Positions 25,548 to 34,225 of a stretch of 40,656 bases of DNA are shown here, piece after piece. Source of the DNA: Deltaproteobacteria bacterium. Its GTDB lineage: Bacteria; Desulfobacterota; Syntrophorhabdia; Syntrophorhabdales; JANXAF01. The notes under the pieces are model-generated. The model made no database searches. It was not told where the DNA came from and saw only the letters and a program-made list of their open reading frames with translations. The DNA is taken from positions 107,448 to 148,103 of the forward strand of contig JAOADT010000001.1 of NCBI GenBank assembly GCA_026417175.1, written 5' to 3'. A program made the position numbers and the translations under genes. Positions within the stretch are counted from its first letter, which is position 1; each line of letters starts with the position of its first letter.

Positions 25548-26504
25548 ATGCCAGGGATTTTATTTAAATCGGTAAAAAGGAATTCGCTCGCCTCAGACAT
25601 TGAGAAAACCGCCCATGAGCTCCATAGATTTCCAAAGATAATTACGCTGGAAGGAGACCAAATAAGAAAGGGTGTGACTCATCTCTTTTCGTCACTATTT
25701 CTAGATGAAAATATTGTACTTTTTTTAATTGATCCAGATAAGAAACTACTGAACAGCCTAAAGACCCAGATTGAAAATCTAGAAAAGAAAATCTGGATCG
25801 TCATTTATGACACAAAAGCAAAAGATAGGACAGAATTACATACCTCAGTTGAAAAGGACAAAGAAAAGACTTTAAAAAGAACCGTTTTATCCTTCCTGAG
25901 ACGCTACGGTAAAACCATGACTGATAAGGCATACAATCTTTTCATAGAGAGGATAAAAGATGATAGTTTTATAGAAAACGAACTCATAAAGCTTGTTAAT
26001 TATGTGGGAGAAAGGGAAGAAATTAGATCAAAAGACGTTGATCTTGTGGTAAGTAGATATGAAGAAGAAAATCTAATATCGCTTTTTGAGGCGATTAAAG
26101 ATGGAAATAAGATAGAATTGATCCGCGTATTGGATAACCTAATGTCTTTAGGCATGGCGCCTCTTATGATACACGCATATCTTTGTAGAATCATACGATT
26201 ACTCATACAAGTTAAAGAAATGACTGATCTACTAGATCCCTATAATTCGGACACAATCTTTTTCAAGAAGTTTTCAGGCCTCAGAAACCTTTTTTCTTTC
26301 GCCCCTGAGGATAAGAAAAACTACTTCCCATATCTTAATCATAGGTATGCCCTAACTCTCGCAACATTTGCAAATAAAATTTCTCTTAACCGTTTAAAAG
26401 AATTATACAATTCTCTTGTTATGTATGATCTAAGTGTAAAAAAGGGCACCAAATTCGAATTTAGTAGATTGGAAATGATCCTTTTGAGGAGCTTCGATGT
26501 TTAA
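25548..26504 (+). CDS. holA: DNA polymerase III delta subunit
   Basis: The clamp-loader wrench subunit that opens the sliding clamp. At 318 residues it has the family layout: a weak N-terminal AAA-like domain (ITLEGDQIRKGVTHLF), the middle lid and the C-terminal collar. The most recognisable part is YEEENLISLFEAIKDGNK followed by LMSLGMAPLMIHAYLCRIIRLL, characteristic of HolA. HolA diverges quickly and the N-terminal DNA-binding part here is poorly conserved, so confidence rests on the middle and C-terminal pattern. It overlaps the next gene by eight bases and likely starts the long operon running to mreB. Confidence 0.8.
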   Translation: MPGILFKSVKRNSLASDIEKTAHELHRFPKIITLEGDQIRKGVTHLFSSLFLDENIVLFLIDPDKKLLNSLKTQIENLEKKIWIVIYDTKAKDRTELHTSVEKDKEKTLKRTVLSFLRRYGKTMTDKAYNLFIERIKDDSFIENELIKLVNYVGEREEIRSKDVDLVVSRYEEENLISLFEAIKDGNKIELIRVLDNLMSLGMAPLMIHAYLCRIIRLLIQVKEMTDLLDPYNSDTIFFKKFSGLRNLFSFAPEDKKNYFPYLNHRYALTLATFANKISLNRLKELYNSLVMYDLSVKKGTKFEFSRLEMILLRSFDV

Positions 26505-27297
26505 GTTCATTCTTTTCGTTCTTACCATAATTTCCACTACCCTTGTCGGTGGTCCTCAGTATAGTTTTGCGATCATGACGATTCTTCTCGCCCATGAAAT
26601 GGGCCACTACTTTATGAGTCGAAGATACGGGATCCCAGCAAGTCTACCCTATTTTATTCCGTTTCCTCTTTCCCCCTTTGGTACGTTTGGGGCAATAATA
26701 AAGATGAGAGGAATAATAATAAATAAAAAAGCTCTTTTTGATATTGGTGTCGCCGGACCTATTATGAGCTTTTTCGTCTCCCTTCCATTCATAATAATCG
26801 GGATGAAGCTCTCTAAAGTACAGAGGATGATGGAAGACCAAGGTTTTATAAGGCTTGGTGACCCATATCTTTTTAAAATTGTGCAGAAATTTATTTATGG
26901 GGAGTTACCTCCTAACTATGATATCGTACTTCACCCTTTTGGTTATGCAGGATGGGTTGGACTCTTTGTGACTGCACTCAATCTTTTACCAGTAGGACAG
27001 CTCGATGGAGGCCACGTGGTTTACGCCATTTTCGGTCCAAAGAGTAGAATAGTCTATCTAGCAACAACAATTTTCATGCTTTTCCTCTCCATATTTTACA
27101 ACCCGGGCTGGATTGCCCTGGTCATTCTCCTTATCATTTTCGGGATGAGACATCCCGAGCCTTATGACATGGAAACTGAAATAGACGGCAAACGAAAGTT
27201 ACTAGCTTTACTTATTCTTTTCATCTTCATTCTTTCATTTACACCATCACCCTTTCCTGAATTCAACGTACTTAGGGAATTAAAAAAGAGTCTATGA
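26497..27297 (+). CDS. Site-2 protease family (M50) membrane metallopeptidase
   Basis: An intramembrane zinc protease of 266 residues. The HEXXH site is HEMGH at 33-37 in the second hydrophobic segment, and the third ligand lies in NLLPVGQLDGGH at 162-173. About six membrane helices are visible. No PDZ domain is present, unlike RseP; the architecture is closer to EGY1-like or SpoIVFB-like short forms. Sequence PYFIPFPLSPFGTFGAIIKM matches the conserved strand after the first helix pair. It overlaps both neighbours and may process membrane-bound regulators; no substrate is suggested by the context. Confidence 0.9.
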   Translation: MFKFILFVLTIISTTLVGGPQYSFAIMTILLAHEMGHYFMSRRYGIPASLPYFIPFPLSPFGTFGAIIKMRGIIINKKALFDIGVAGPIMSFFVSLPFIIIGMKLSKVQRMMEDQGFIRLGDPYLFKIVQKFIYGELPPNYDIVLHPFGYAGWVGLFVTALNLLPVGQLDGGHVVYAIFGPKSRIVYLATTIFMLFLSIFYNPGWIALVILLIIFGMRHPEPYDMETEIDGKRKLLALLILFIFILSFTPSPFPEFNVLRELKKSL

Positions 27298-28439
27298 AAA
27301 AGAAAGGTGGGAACCCAAAGGTCGTTCCCAAGTTTGTTCTGACGGGTGGTCCATGTAGCGGAAAGACGAGTTCTATGGCGTATCTAGCGCAAAAACTTTC
27401 CGAATATGGGTTCATGGTTTTTGTAATACCGGAGACAGCCACATTAATAACAAATTGTGGGATAGACAGACGGCGAATGGAAAATCCAATCCAAGTTATA
27501 GGCTATGAAGAAGCTATTCTCGACCTTCAACTGTTTCTCGAAGACAAAATTGAGAGATCCATAAATGCAATCTTTTCAAGAGTAGATCCGGTAATACTTC
27601 TCGACAGGGGAATAATGGATGTTAAAGCATTTATTCCAGAAGGATATGAGAGAGAATTTGAAAAGATGCTCAAAAAGAGAAATATGGATCTTGAAAGTGC
27701 CAGAGACAGATATACCGGGGTCATCCACCTCGTAACGTGCGCCGAAGGAAATGAAGAGTATTACACACTCGAAGGAAATAGTGCCCGCATCGAAACCCCT
27801 GAAGAGGCTAGGAAATTGGACTACAAAATCCGACAAGCATGGCTTGGACATCCCAATTTGAGTATAATCGGAAACGAGGCAGATTTTAACAAAAAGATCA
27901 AAAAAGCATTCGCCTCCATTTCAAAGATGTTAGGCATACCAGTTCCCAAGGAAATGACAAGGAAGTATCTCGTGGATTTGGTGGAGTCGCGGAATATTCC
28001 TAAACACGAAAAAATAGAGATAGAAGAATTTTACCTTCAGGTCCGAAAGAGGAGCGAAGAGATAAAGCTGAAAAGGAGAAGACAAAGAGGATCATTCATG
28101 TATTTCGTGAGCAGACGCTATCCGGTTCAGTCTCACGGTACATGGGTAGAAATTGAACAGATGATCGACGAGCAGGAATATCAAAGACTTCTAAAAATGA
28201 GGGATAGATCGAGGATACCAATAAAGAAATTAAGACATTGCCTAATTTGGGAAAACCAGTATTTAAAACTCGACTTCTACTCTGAACCATTTAGTGGTCT
28301 TAAAATCTTAAACATTGATCTCACAGAAGAAAATCAGACGATAAGTCTTCCAAATTTTATAAAGGTTCGCGAGGATATCACTTTTAATGAGATGTACGAA
28401 GAGAGAAACCTTTCACTGAAAAGGCAAAGACTTTTTTAA
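27294..28439 (+). CDS. P-loop NTPase with C-terminal CYTH-like domain (Ttd14-like)
   Basis: A 381-residue protein with two parts. Residues 12-220 form an AAA_28/NadR-like kinase-type NTPase: Walker A GGPCSGKTS at 18-26 and VILLDRGIMD as Walker B-like strand. Residues about 255-380 look like a CYTH (triphosphate tunnel) domain: RRQRGSFMYFVSRRYP, WVEIEQMIDEQEY, HCLIWENQYLKLDFY and the LPNFIKVREDIT tail. This combination and order resemble eukaryotic Ttd14 proteins, which bind GTP and phosphatidic acid. The bacterial role is unknown. It overlaps the M50 gene by four bases (ATGA) and is followed by ttuB. Confidence 0.72.
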   Translation: MKKKGGNPKVVPKFVLTGGPCSGKTSSMAYLAQKLSEYGFMVFVIPETATLITNCGIDRRRMENPIQVIGYEEAILDLQLFLEDKIERSINAIFSRVDPVILLDRGIMDVKAFIPEGYEREFEKMLKKRNMDLESARDRYTGVIHLVTCAEGNEEYYTLEGNSARIETPEEARKLDYKIRQAWLGHPNLSIIGNEADFNKKIKKAFASISKMLGIPVPKEMTRKYLVDLVESRNIPKHEKIEIEEFYLQVRKRSEEIKLKRRRQRGSFMYFVSRRYPVQSHGTWVEIEQMIDEQEYQRLLKMRDRSRIPIKKLRHCLIWENQYLKLDFYSEPFSGLKILNIDLTEENQTISLPNFIKVREDITFNEMYEERNLSLKRQRLF

Positions 28440-28472
28440 AAACCGTCTGTCCTTGAAAATTTACAATCGTAT

Positions 28473-28676
28473 ATGATATCAATTCTCATGCCTTTAGAAT
28501 TTGATGGAAAGAAAATGGATATAGAGAAACCCTTAAGGATCAGACAGTTGTTAAAGAAACTTTCGTTAAACCCTGAAGATTATATAGTTGTTGTAAATGA
28601 CACATTGGTTACAGACGACGAAATTGTGAAGAATGAGGACAACGTAAAAATAATAAGGGTGGTTTCGGGCGGTTGA
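28473..28676 (+). CDS. ttuB: Ubiquitin-like sulfur carrier (TtuB/ThiS/MoaD family)
   Basis: A 67-residue beta-grasp protein ending in the obligatory Gly-Gly (VVSGG), which is adenylated and thiocarboxylated to deliver sulfur. The body has IRQLLKKLSLNPEDYIVVVNDTLVTDDE, matching ThiS/MoaD-type cores. The gene overlaps ttuA at TTGA, so it most likely serves tRNA thiolation rather than thiamine or molybdopterin synthesis; no thiG or moaE is nearby. The start may be ATG 28473 or ATG 28488. Confidence 0.8.
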   Translation: MISILMPLEFDGKKMDIEKPLRIRQLLKKLSLNPEDYIVVVNDTLVTDDEIVKNEDNVKIIRVVSGG

Positions 28677-29608
28677 AATGCAAGCTTTGCAATAATAAGG
28701 CTGCAATTAATTTAAGAGCTTACAACACATCTCTCTGCAAAGCTCATTTTCTGTCCTTTGTAGAAAAAAGAGTAACAGAGACGATTAGGAAGTATAAATT
28801 GCTAAACAAGGGCGATTCAGTTCTGGTTGCAGTCTCTGGCGGGAAGGACAGTCTTTCCCTTTGGCACATTCTCACAAAATTTGGCTACGCACCAGAAGGT
28901 CTTTACATAGATCTTGGAATAAACGGTTATTCAGATAGATCCCTTAAGAAGGTACTCTCTTTTGCAAAAGAAGTAAAGGCACGATTATGGGTAGTTTCTC
29001 TTAAGGAGATCTTTGGCTTAGGAATAAAGGAACTGGCCCGTGTTCTAAAAAGACCATACTGTTCTGCGTGCGGAACATTTAAAAGGTATCTTATGAATAG
29101 GATCTCAATGGAAAGAAATTTGCGTGTGCTTGCCACGGGACATAATCTTGACGATGAGGTTTCGTCTCTTCTTGGAAATCTTCTTTATTGGAAAGAAGAA
29201 TATCTTTGGAAAAAGAACGTAGTGCTAGAGGAATATGAAGGTCATCTTGCAAAAAAGATAAAACCTTTTTTCCTAATCTCTGAAAGGGAGATTGCTGCTT
29301 ACGCCTTTCTGTCCGGAATAGACTACATTTATGAGGAATGTCCGTACTCAGTAGGAGCAAAAACCCTTCTTTATAAAGAGATTCTAAGCCGTATTGAAGA
29401 TCAATCTCCAGGTACTAAGCTTATGTTCCTGAAAGGATACCTAAAAAGACTTAAAGCTGAGAAGGAAGGGAGAGAACAAGGACCAGTCTCGTACTGTACT
29501 ATCTGTAACTATCCTTCATGGGGACAGAAATGCGTTTTCTGTTCTCTCACAGAGAGATTAGATATACCCTACAAATTTGAGTACAAGGAGTACGATTTTA
29601 GCAAATGA
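28673..29608 (+). CDS. ttuA: tRNA-5-methyluridine(54) 2-sulfurtransferase
   Basis: Converts T54 of tRNA to 2-thioribothymidine, a heat-stabilising modification in thermophiles. The PP-loop ATP site SGGKDS is at 55-60. The Fe-S ligands correspond to C130, C133 (PYCSACGT) and C223 (EECPYS). An N-terminal zinc site (C3, C6, C22, H25) and a C-terminal one (CTIC and CVFC) frame the enzyme, distinguishing TtuA from TtcA. It starts with TTG overlapping the ttuB stop, and ends with ATGA overlap into the next gene. Confidence 0.9.
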   Translation: MKCKLCNNKAAINLRAYNTSLCKAHFLSFVEKRVTETIRKYKLLNKGDSVLVAVSGGKDSLSLWHILTKFGYAPEGLYIDLGINGYSDRSLKKVLSFAKEVKARLWVVSLKEIFGLGIKELARVLKRPYCSACGTFKRYLMNRISMERNLRVLATGHNLDDEVSSLLGNLLYWKEEYLWKKNVVLEEYEGHLAKKIKPFFLISEREIAAYAFLSGIDYIYEECPYSVGAKTLLYKEILSRIEDQSPGTKLMFLKGYLKRLKAEKEGREQGPVSYCTICNYPSWGQKCVFCSLTERLDIPYKFEYKEYDFSK

Positions 29609-30972
29609 AAAGATTGGACATTATCTGTCAGCTCATATTCAACATTTACGAAGCTTATACAGTAGCTATCTACAAATTGGAAGGCAAATTTTTAAGATGC
29701 CTTTCATTTTTTACTATGTCCAAAACCTTTTTAAGAGACAAATACCTGTCTGTGGAAATGACACTTCCCGGATGGGTTATGAAGCACCGAGAACCTTTGA
29801 TTATCCCTAATTTTGATAGAGAAATAGAGACTCTGGGCTACTATGAAAAGAACGAGGAGATCAAATCATTTATGGGATTCCCTCTCGGAGAGAGTGGAGT
29901 ACTATGTATTGACAGTAAAAAGAAGTACTCTTTCACAGATAAAGAAAAGAGAAACTTAAGCGGCTTTGTGCCCCTAATAATTCAGGAAATTAGCGTGGAC
30001 GATTATGGAGTAGAGCTAGAGGAAAGATTAACCGAATTAAACACTAAAAGGCTCATATTTTCTCTTTTTGGAAACCTACTCCAAAAAAAAATAAAAATAA
30101 ACGATGTATTGGAGGAAGCGCTCAGAATATCAGGTGGTGATCTGTGTTTTATAGGTATGGAAAAGGGGGAAAAGCTTGAGATCAAGGATGCGGCTGGCAT
30201 TGGATTAGATCAGTGTTTAAAAAAGACGTGTTCTATTGGAGAAAGCATAGCCTATAGTGTTATAGAAGGCGGAGCAGAACTCTTACTTCCCTTTGATACA
30301 GGCTATTTGAGGGAGAAGCCGTTGATATATGAAGGCGAGCCTTTTAAAGCTAAACAGTTTTTTGGATTTCCCCTTGTGGTGGATGACATCGTTTTTGGGG
30401 TTGTTGGTTTTGCAACCCGAACCGAAAAACCTCTTCTAGAAACGTCAATAGGGACTTTAAGAGACATGGCTGTCATGTTCTCTATGTACTATTCAGCAGT
30501 ATGGACAAAAGAGTATCTTGAAAAATTAAAAGATATTGACCCTGTTACAGGAGCATTACAGTTTAACTATTTTTTAAGAATAGCAGAAGAATTCATAAAG
30601 AAAAACATCAAATTCGGTCTTATAAAAATAAGCCTTTTGAAACTTAGCGCTTTCAACCGCGAAAAAGGCGTGGATTTCACCGAGCAGATGTTGAAAAAAG
30701 CCTGTTACTTAATAAGACACTCTTCAGGAGAAACTTCCTTCGTGAGTAGAAAAGCAGGAGGTAAATTCTACGTCCTCATTCCTAGGAGAGATCCTCCAAG
30801 CGTTAAAAATACTGCAAAGATGATTGATTACACAATATTTAAAGGTATCTACGAACCTTATGAAGGAAAAACAAAATTTCAAAAAAAGGAGGAAAGCGTA
30901 TACTCAAAAGTGGTTTTTTTTCCGGAAGATGGTGTACAATTATGTACCCTTCTCGATAAAATTGATGGCTAA
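29605..30972 (+). CDS. GAF-GAF-degenerate GGDEF signalling protein
   Basis: A 455-residue cytoplasmic protein. The first half has two GAF-like domains (about 5-130 and 160-300) with patterns such as SFMGFPLGESGVLCID and FFGFPLVVDDIVFGVVGF. The last 150 residues resemble a GGDEF domain: the DPVTGALQFNYFL entry motif is clear, but the active loop reads AGGKFYV instead of GGDEF. It should therefore lack diguanylate cyclase activity. It could be a c-di-GMP or nucleotide effector or a purely structural sensor. It is coupled to ttuA by a four-base overlap and leads into mreB. Confidence 0.8.
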   Translation: MKRLDIICQLIFNIYEAYTVAIYKLEGKFLRCLSFFTMSKTFLRDKYLSVEMTLPGWVMKHREPLIIPNFDREIETLGYYEKNEEIKSFMGFPLGESGVLCIDSKKKYSFTDKEKRNLSGFVPLIIQEISVDDYGVELEERLTELNTKRLIFSLFGNLLQKKIKINDVLEEALRISGGDLCFIGMEKGEKLEIKDAAGIGLDQCLKKTCSIGESIAYSVIEGGAELLLPFDTGYLREKPLIYEGEPFKAKQFFGFPLVVDDIVFGVVGFATRTEKPLLETSIGTLRDMAVMFSMYYSAVWTKEYLEKLKDIDPVTGALQFNYFLRIAEEFIKKNIKFGLIKISLLKLSAFNREKGVDFTEQMLKKACYLIRHSSGETSFVSRKAGGKFYVLIPRRDPPSVKNTAKMIDYTIFKGIYEPYEGKTKFQKKEESVYSKVVFFPEDGVQLCTLLDKIDG

Positions 30973-30981
30973 GGGGGAATC

Positions 30982-32007
30982 ATGGGCATACTGGAGAAAA
31001 TCGCCAGTTTTTTTACTTCGAATATGGCTATGGATCTGGGGACAGCAAATACTCTCATTTACATGAAAGGAGAAGGTATAGTTCTTAACGAGCCGTCGGT
31101 AGTAGCAATAGATAACAACGCAGGTCGGGTAATAGCTGTTGGAAGACAGGCAAAAGAATATATAGGTAGAACTCCACCTAACATCAGTGCCATCAGACCT
31201 TTAAAAGATGGTGTCATAGCAGATTTTGATGTAGCCAGAGCTATGATAAAATACTTTCTCGAACGGGTCAGAAAAGAAAAAAAGGTATCAAGACCAAAAA
31301 TGGTCGTAGGTGTCCCGTCAGGTATAACCCAAGTCGAAAAGAAGGCAGTCATAGACGCGTGCTTACAAGTTGGAATAAAGAGTATCTACTTGATAGAAGA
31401 GCCTATGGCTGCCGCAATAGGATCTGACATGCCCATTGATCTCCCTAGAGGAAATATGGTTGTAGACATAGGCGGGGGAACCACAGAGGTCGCAATAATA
31501 AGCCTTTCAGCTGTAGCTTACAGTGAGTCATTAAGGGTCGCTGGAGACGAACTAGATGATTCTATTGTAAGGTATCTACAAAAAAAGCATCAGCTCTCTA
31601 TAGGGTTAATCGCAGCTGAAAAAATCAAAATAGAACACGCATCTTTATACCCCTCATCTGACGAGCATATAAATGTGGTCGGGAAGGACATACTTACCGG
31701 TACGCCAAAAAGCGTAAAAATATCGAAAGCAGAGATCGCTGAGGCTATTGAAGAACCGGTTTCAGCAATAATAGATGCTATAAGGAGGGCTTTAGAGAAA
31801 CTTCCTCCTGATTTTGTCTCTGATCTTAACGAGTCCGGTATGGTATTGACCGGTGGAGGGGCTCTACTTAAAGGCTTACGTGAAAGAATCGAGATTGAGA
31901 CTGGTATAACCGTTCATGTGGCGGAAGATCCTCTAATCTCGGTTGTAATGGGCGCAGGTCGCGCCCTAGAGGAAATGGACAGGTATAAAAAAGTGTTCAT
32001 AAACTAG
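30982..32007 (+). CDS. mreB: Rod-shape actin MreB
   Basis: Bacterial actin that guides cell-wall synthesis along the side wall. It has 341 residues. N-terminal MAMDLGTANTLIYMKGEGIVLNEPS is the phosphate-1 loop, VVDIGGGTTEVAIIS is phosphate-2, and TGGGALLKGL the adenosine motif. An amphipathic start (MGILEKIASFF) can bind membrane. Preceded by AAGGGGG. mreC, mreD and pbp2 do not follow, since the next gene runs the other way; rodZ is at 5297. The promoter may lie far upstream in the operon. Confidence 0.96.
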   Translation: MGILEKIASFFTSNMAMDLGTANTLIYMKGEGIVLNEPSVVAIDNNAGRVIAVGRQAKEYIGRTPPNISAIRPLKDGVIADFDVARAMIKYFLERVRKEKKVSRPKMVVGVPSGITQVEKKAVIDACLQVGIKSIYLIEEPMAAAIGSDMPIDLPRGNMVVDIGGGTTEVAIISLSAVAYSESLRVAGDELDDSIVRYLQKKHQLSIGLIAAEKIKIEHASLYPSSDEHINVVGKDILTGTPKSVKISKAEIAEAIEEPVSAIIDAIRRALEKLPPDFVSDLNESGMVLTGGGALLKGLRERIEIETGITVHVAEDPLISVVMGAGRALEEMDRYKKVFIN

Positions 32008-32041
32008 CCTGAAATTCGAATTCATATAACGTACACAAGCC

Positions 32042-33610
32042 CTAATTGATTCTAAATTTCTCCATTGATTTCTTAAGTTCTTCTGCAAGCCGAGCAAGCT
32101 CGAAAGTCGCGCCTGCAATTTGATCTGTTGTGGTACTGTTTTCTTTAGCTACTACAGCTATTTCCTCAACGTCTATTTTTGTACTCTCCGCAGCAGCTGA
32201 TATTTCTTCGACCGCTGATGCTATATTCTGAATCATATTTTTCAATCCAGAGAAGTTTCCAACTATTGTACTGAAGGTCTCGCTTGCTTTCTTGAATGAT
32301 TCAGTGCCGACTTGAACACTTTCCGTTACTTTATCCATTTTATTTTTTACATTTTCAATCTCCCATCTTATGTCGGTTATAGTCTTTTCTATTTCCATGG
32401 TGGCTTCCTGAGTTCTGGTAGCAAGTTTGCGCACTTCATCAGCCACAACTGCGAAACCTTTACCGTGCTCTCCTGCTCTTGCTGCCTCTATAGCTGCATT
32501 AAGCGCAAGAAGATTAGTCTGATCTGCAATCTCATTTATCACTTCTATAATTTGACCTATCTGTCCAGATTTTTCTTTTAGTCTCATAACCGAGCTCGAA
32601 GAGTCTTCGACCATTTTTTCGATTTTATCCATTTCCATGACTGATTCTTGGATCACTTTTTGACCCTCATTAGCAGCTTTTGAAGTGTCTTCCGCATTTT
32701 TGTCTATAGAAAATGCGTTTTTGGCGATTTCTGCAACAGATGAAGAAAGTTGTCCGGACATGACCGCAACCTGACTTACCTTCTGTGTCTGGTCAGATAC
32801 CCTTTTACTCATGTGGGTTGCAGCGGAACTTAGTTCTTCCGCCGATGAGGCTAAATTTTCAGTTGCAGATTTAACACTTACTAAAAGCTCTTTTAAATTA
32901 TTTCCCGTATTTACAAGAGCCTTTATAAGCCTACCGATCTCGTCAGAAGAAAACTTCGTGATCCGTATTTTTAAGTCACCTTCAGAGAGGCTTTCAGCTA
33001 TTCTAAGACCATTCTCTATAGAGAGGGTTACCCCTCTCGTTATGGAAGTTGCGAAAATCATCATAAATACGATAGCCACTGCCCCTATTCCAATAGCTAA
33101 TATTCGCATGTAGTTAACTGCTGACGATGCGTTCTTTAAATAAGCTTCCACAAGCTTTTCACAGACCGAAAAGAGTTTCTCCTGCTTAGTTCTGATAGAC
33201 AAAAAGGTGTTTGTGGCTATATCAAAGGTCTCGGAATCACAGAGTTGTATAATTTCGTTGTAACCTTTGGTCAGATCATCCAATAGCGTTTTTATCTCGT
33301 TTATTTCAGATGCATTTCTTCCGCTTTTTTTCAGATGTTCAACCATTTTTGCTACAGTAGAGATCGAATCATCTATTATCTTTTTGCTTTCCTTTCTCAA
33401 AGTGGGATCATTTATAAGAAGGACAGATGTAATTGTGATGTTCAGTTTCTGAATCTGGTTCTCCACGTTCCTCGCCATCTCACTACTCGAATATGCTTTG
33501 GTTATATACCTTATCTGGTAAATGCCTATAAGTGAGATGACAATTATCGAGGCACAAACAACTCCTGTCAAAAACCGGAATTTGCTCTTTATGGTGCCGA
33601 TTCCAAGCAT
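32042..33610 (-). CDS. Methyl-accepting chemotaxis protein
   Basis: A 522-residue chemoreceptor. TM1 is at about 10-31, a short four-helix-bundle-like periplasmic domain at about 32-165, TM2 at about 167-188, HAMP at about 189-245, then the cytoplasmic coiled coil. The tip shows the invariant [24 protein letters not shown] followed by [13 protein letters not shown]. The C-terminus lacks a CheR/CheB pentapeptide tether. The gene follows the Cache protein after nine bases, with GAGGTGATGT ahead of its ATG. The periplasmic part is too small for a Cache, which suggests the upstream protein may supply ligand sensing. Confidence 0.94.
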   Translation of the reverse strand: MLGIGTIKSKFRFLTGVVCASIIVISLIGIYQIRYITKAYSSSEMARNVENQIQKLNITITSVLLINDPTLRKESKKIIDDSISTVAKMVEHLKKSGRNASEINEIKTLLDDLTKGYNEIIQLCDSETFDIATNTFLSIRTKQEKLFSVCEKLVEAYLKNASSAVNYMRILAIGIGAVAIVFMMIFATSITRGVTLSIENGLRIAESLSEGDLKIRITKFSSDEIGRLIKALVNTGNNLKELLVSVKSATENLASSAEELSSAATHMSKRVSDQTQKVSQVAVMSGQLSSSVAEIAKNAFSIDKNAEDTSKAANEGQKVIQESVMEMDKIEKMVEDSSSSVMRLKEKSGQIGQIIEVINEIADQTNLLALNAAIEAARAGEHGKGFAVVADEVRKLATRTQEATMEIEKTITDIRWEIENVKNKMDKVTESVQVGTESFKKASETFSTIVGNFSGLKNMIQNIASAVEEISAAAESTKIDVEEIAVVAKENSTTTDQIAGATFELARLAEELKKSMEKFRIN

Positions 33611-33619
33611 TACATCACC

Positions 33620-34081
33620 TCACTTTTTCGGATAAGCTCCACAGCCTATTATCATGTCTTCGTAGCGTTCCACGTAGGCTTTTTTCTGCTCTATCTTCTT
33701 TGTGACCGGGTTCATGAATTTATATTCTTGCCAACCGCTTCCCTTCGCTTTGATAAGTTCTATCCTTTCCTTCACATACTCTTTGCCATCCGCGTCCTTC
33801 ACGTTGTAAAGGTTTTTCCCGACGAGCTTTGGGTTCTGTCCGTGCGCAAGGACTACGCCGTTCATGTCATAAACGAATATGTATAGATCCCGGTCTATGA
33901 ACTTACCTTTGGTGTTACTGAATTCAGCCAAGGCCTTTTCTTTTCCCACTTCCTTCACGTAAGCTATAGCTTTTTTCACCATTGCCTTTGCTTCTTCCTC
34001 TGTTCCGAACTCACTCGCGAAAGCACCAATTATCCACCCGATTACAGCCAAAATTGTGGCTAGGAAAAATACCTTTTTCAT
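33620..34081 (-). CDS. Secreted solitary single-Cache protein
   Basis: A 153-residue protein with a signal peptide (MKKVFFLATILAVIGWIIGAFAS) and a single Cache (sCache/Cache_2) domain: DLYIFVYDMNGVVLAHGQNPKLVGKN, then WQEYKFMNPVTKKIEQKKAYVE and the closing IIGCGAYPKK. Such domains bind small carboxylates or amines. No second membrane helix exists, so it is a free or N-anchored periplasmic sensor. The next gene is a chemoreceptor without its own Cache, so I infer that it presents a ligand to that receptor. AGGAGG is six bases before the ATG. Confidence 0.85.
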   Translation of the reverse strand: MKKVFFLATILAVIGWIIGAFASEFGTEEEAKAMVKKAIAYVKEVGKEKALAEFSNTKGKFIDRDLYIFVYDMNGVVLAHGQNPKLVGKNLYNVKDADGKEYVKERIELIKAKGSGWQEYKFMNPVTKKIEQKKAYVERYEDMIIGCGAYPKK

Positions 34082-34118
34082 TCTTAACCTCCTTTAAGGT
34101 TTTTTATACTTGTGTTCT

Positions 34119-34126
34119 TTATCGTA
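34119..34126 (-). promoter_or_regulatory. Possible sigma-28 type -10 element
   Basis: On the minus strand TACGATAA resembles the flagellar sigma-28 -10 box GCCGATAA (6 of 8). Fifteen bases upstream lies TTAA, a poor match to TAAA. Weak, but suited to chemotaxis genes. Confidence 0.25.
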
Positions 34127-34136
34127 TAACTTTGGT

Positions 34137-34173
34137 AAAACTTAAGTTTAAGACTAAAACTTAAGTTTAAGAC
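34137..34173. repeat. Tandem palindromic operator-like sites
   Basis: An 18-base unit, AAAACTTAAGTTTAAGAC, occurs twice with a one-base gap (period 19). Each contains the perfect palindrome AAACTTAAGTTT. A one-mismatch relative, AAACTCAAGTTT, is at 34221-34232 over the end of the larA-like gene. They sit 56-92 bases upstream of the Cache gene and could be repressor or activator sites. Confidence 0.6.
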
Positions 34174-34225
34174 ATAGAATAAGGCTATATCTTTAAGAGC
34201 TCTGCGTTTAAGGTCTTTTTAAAAC

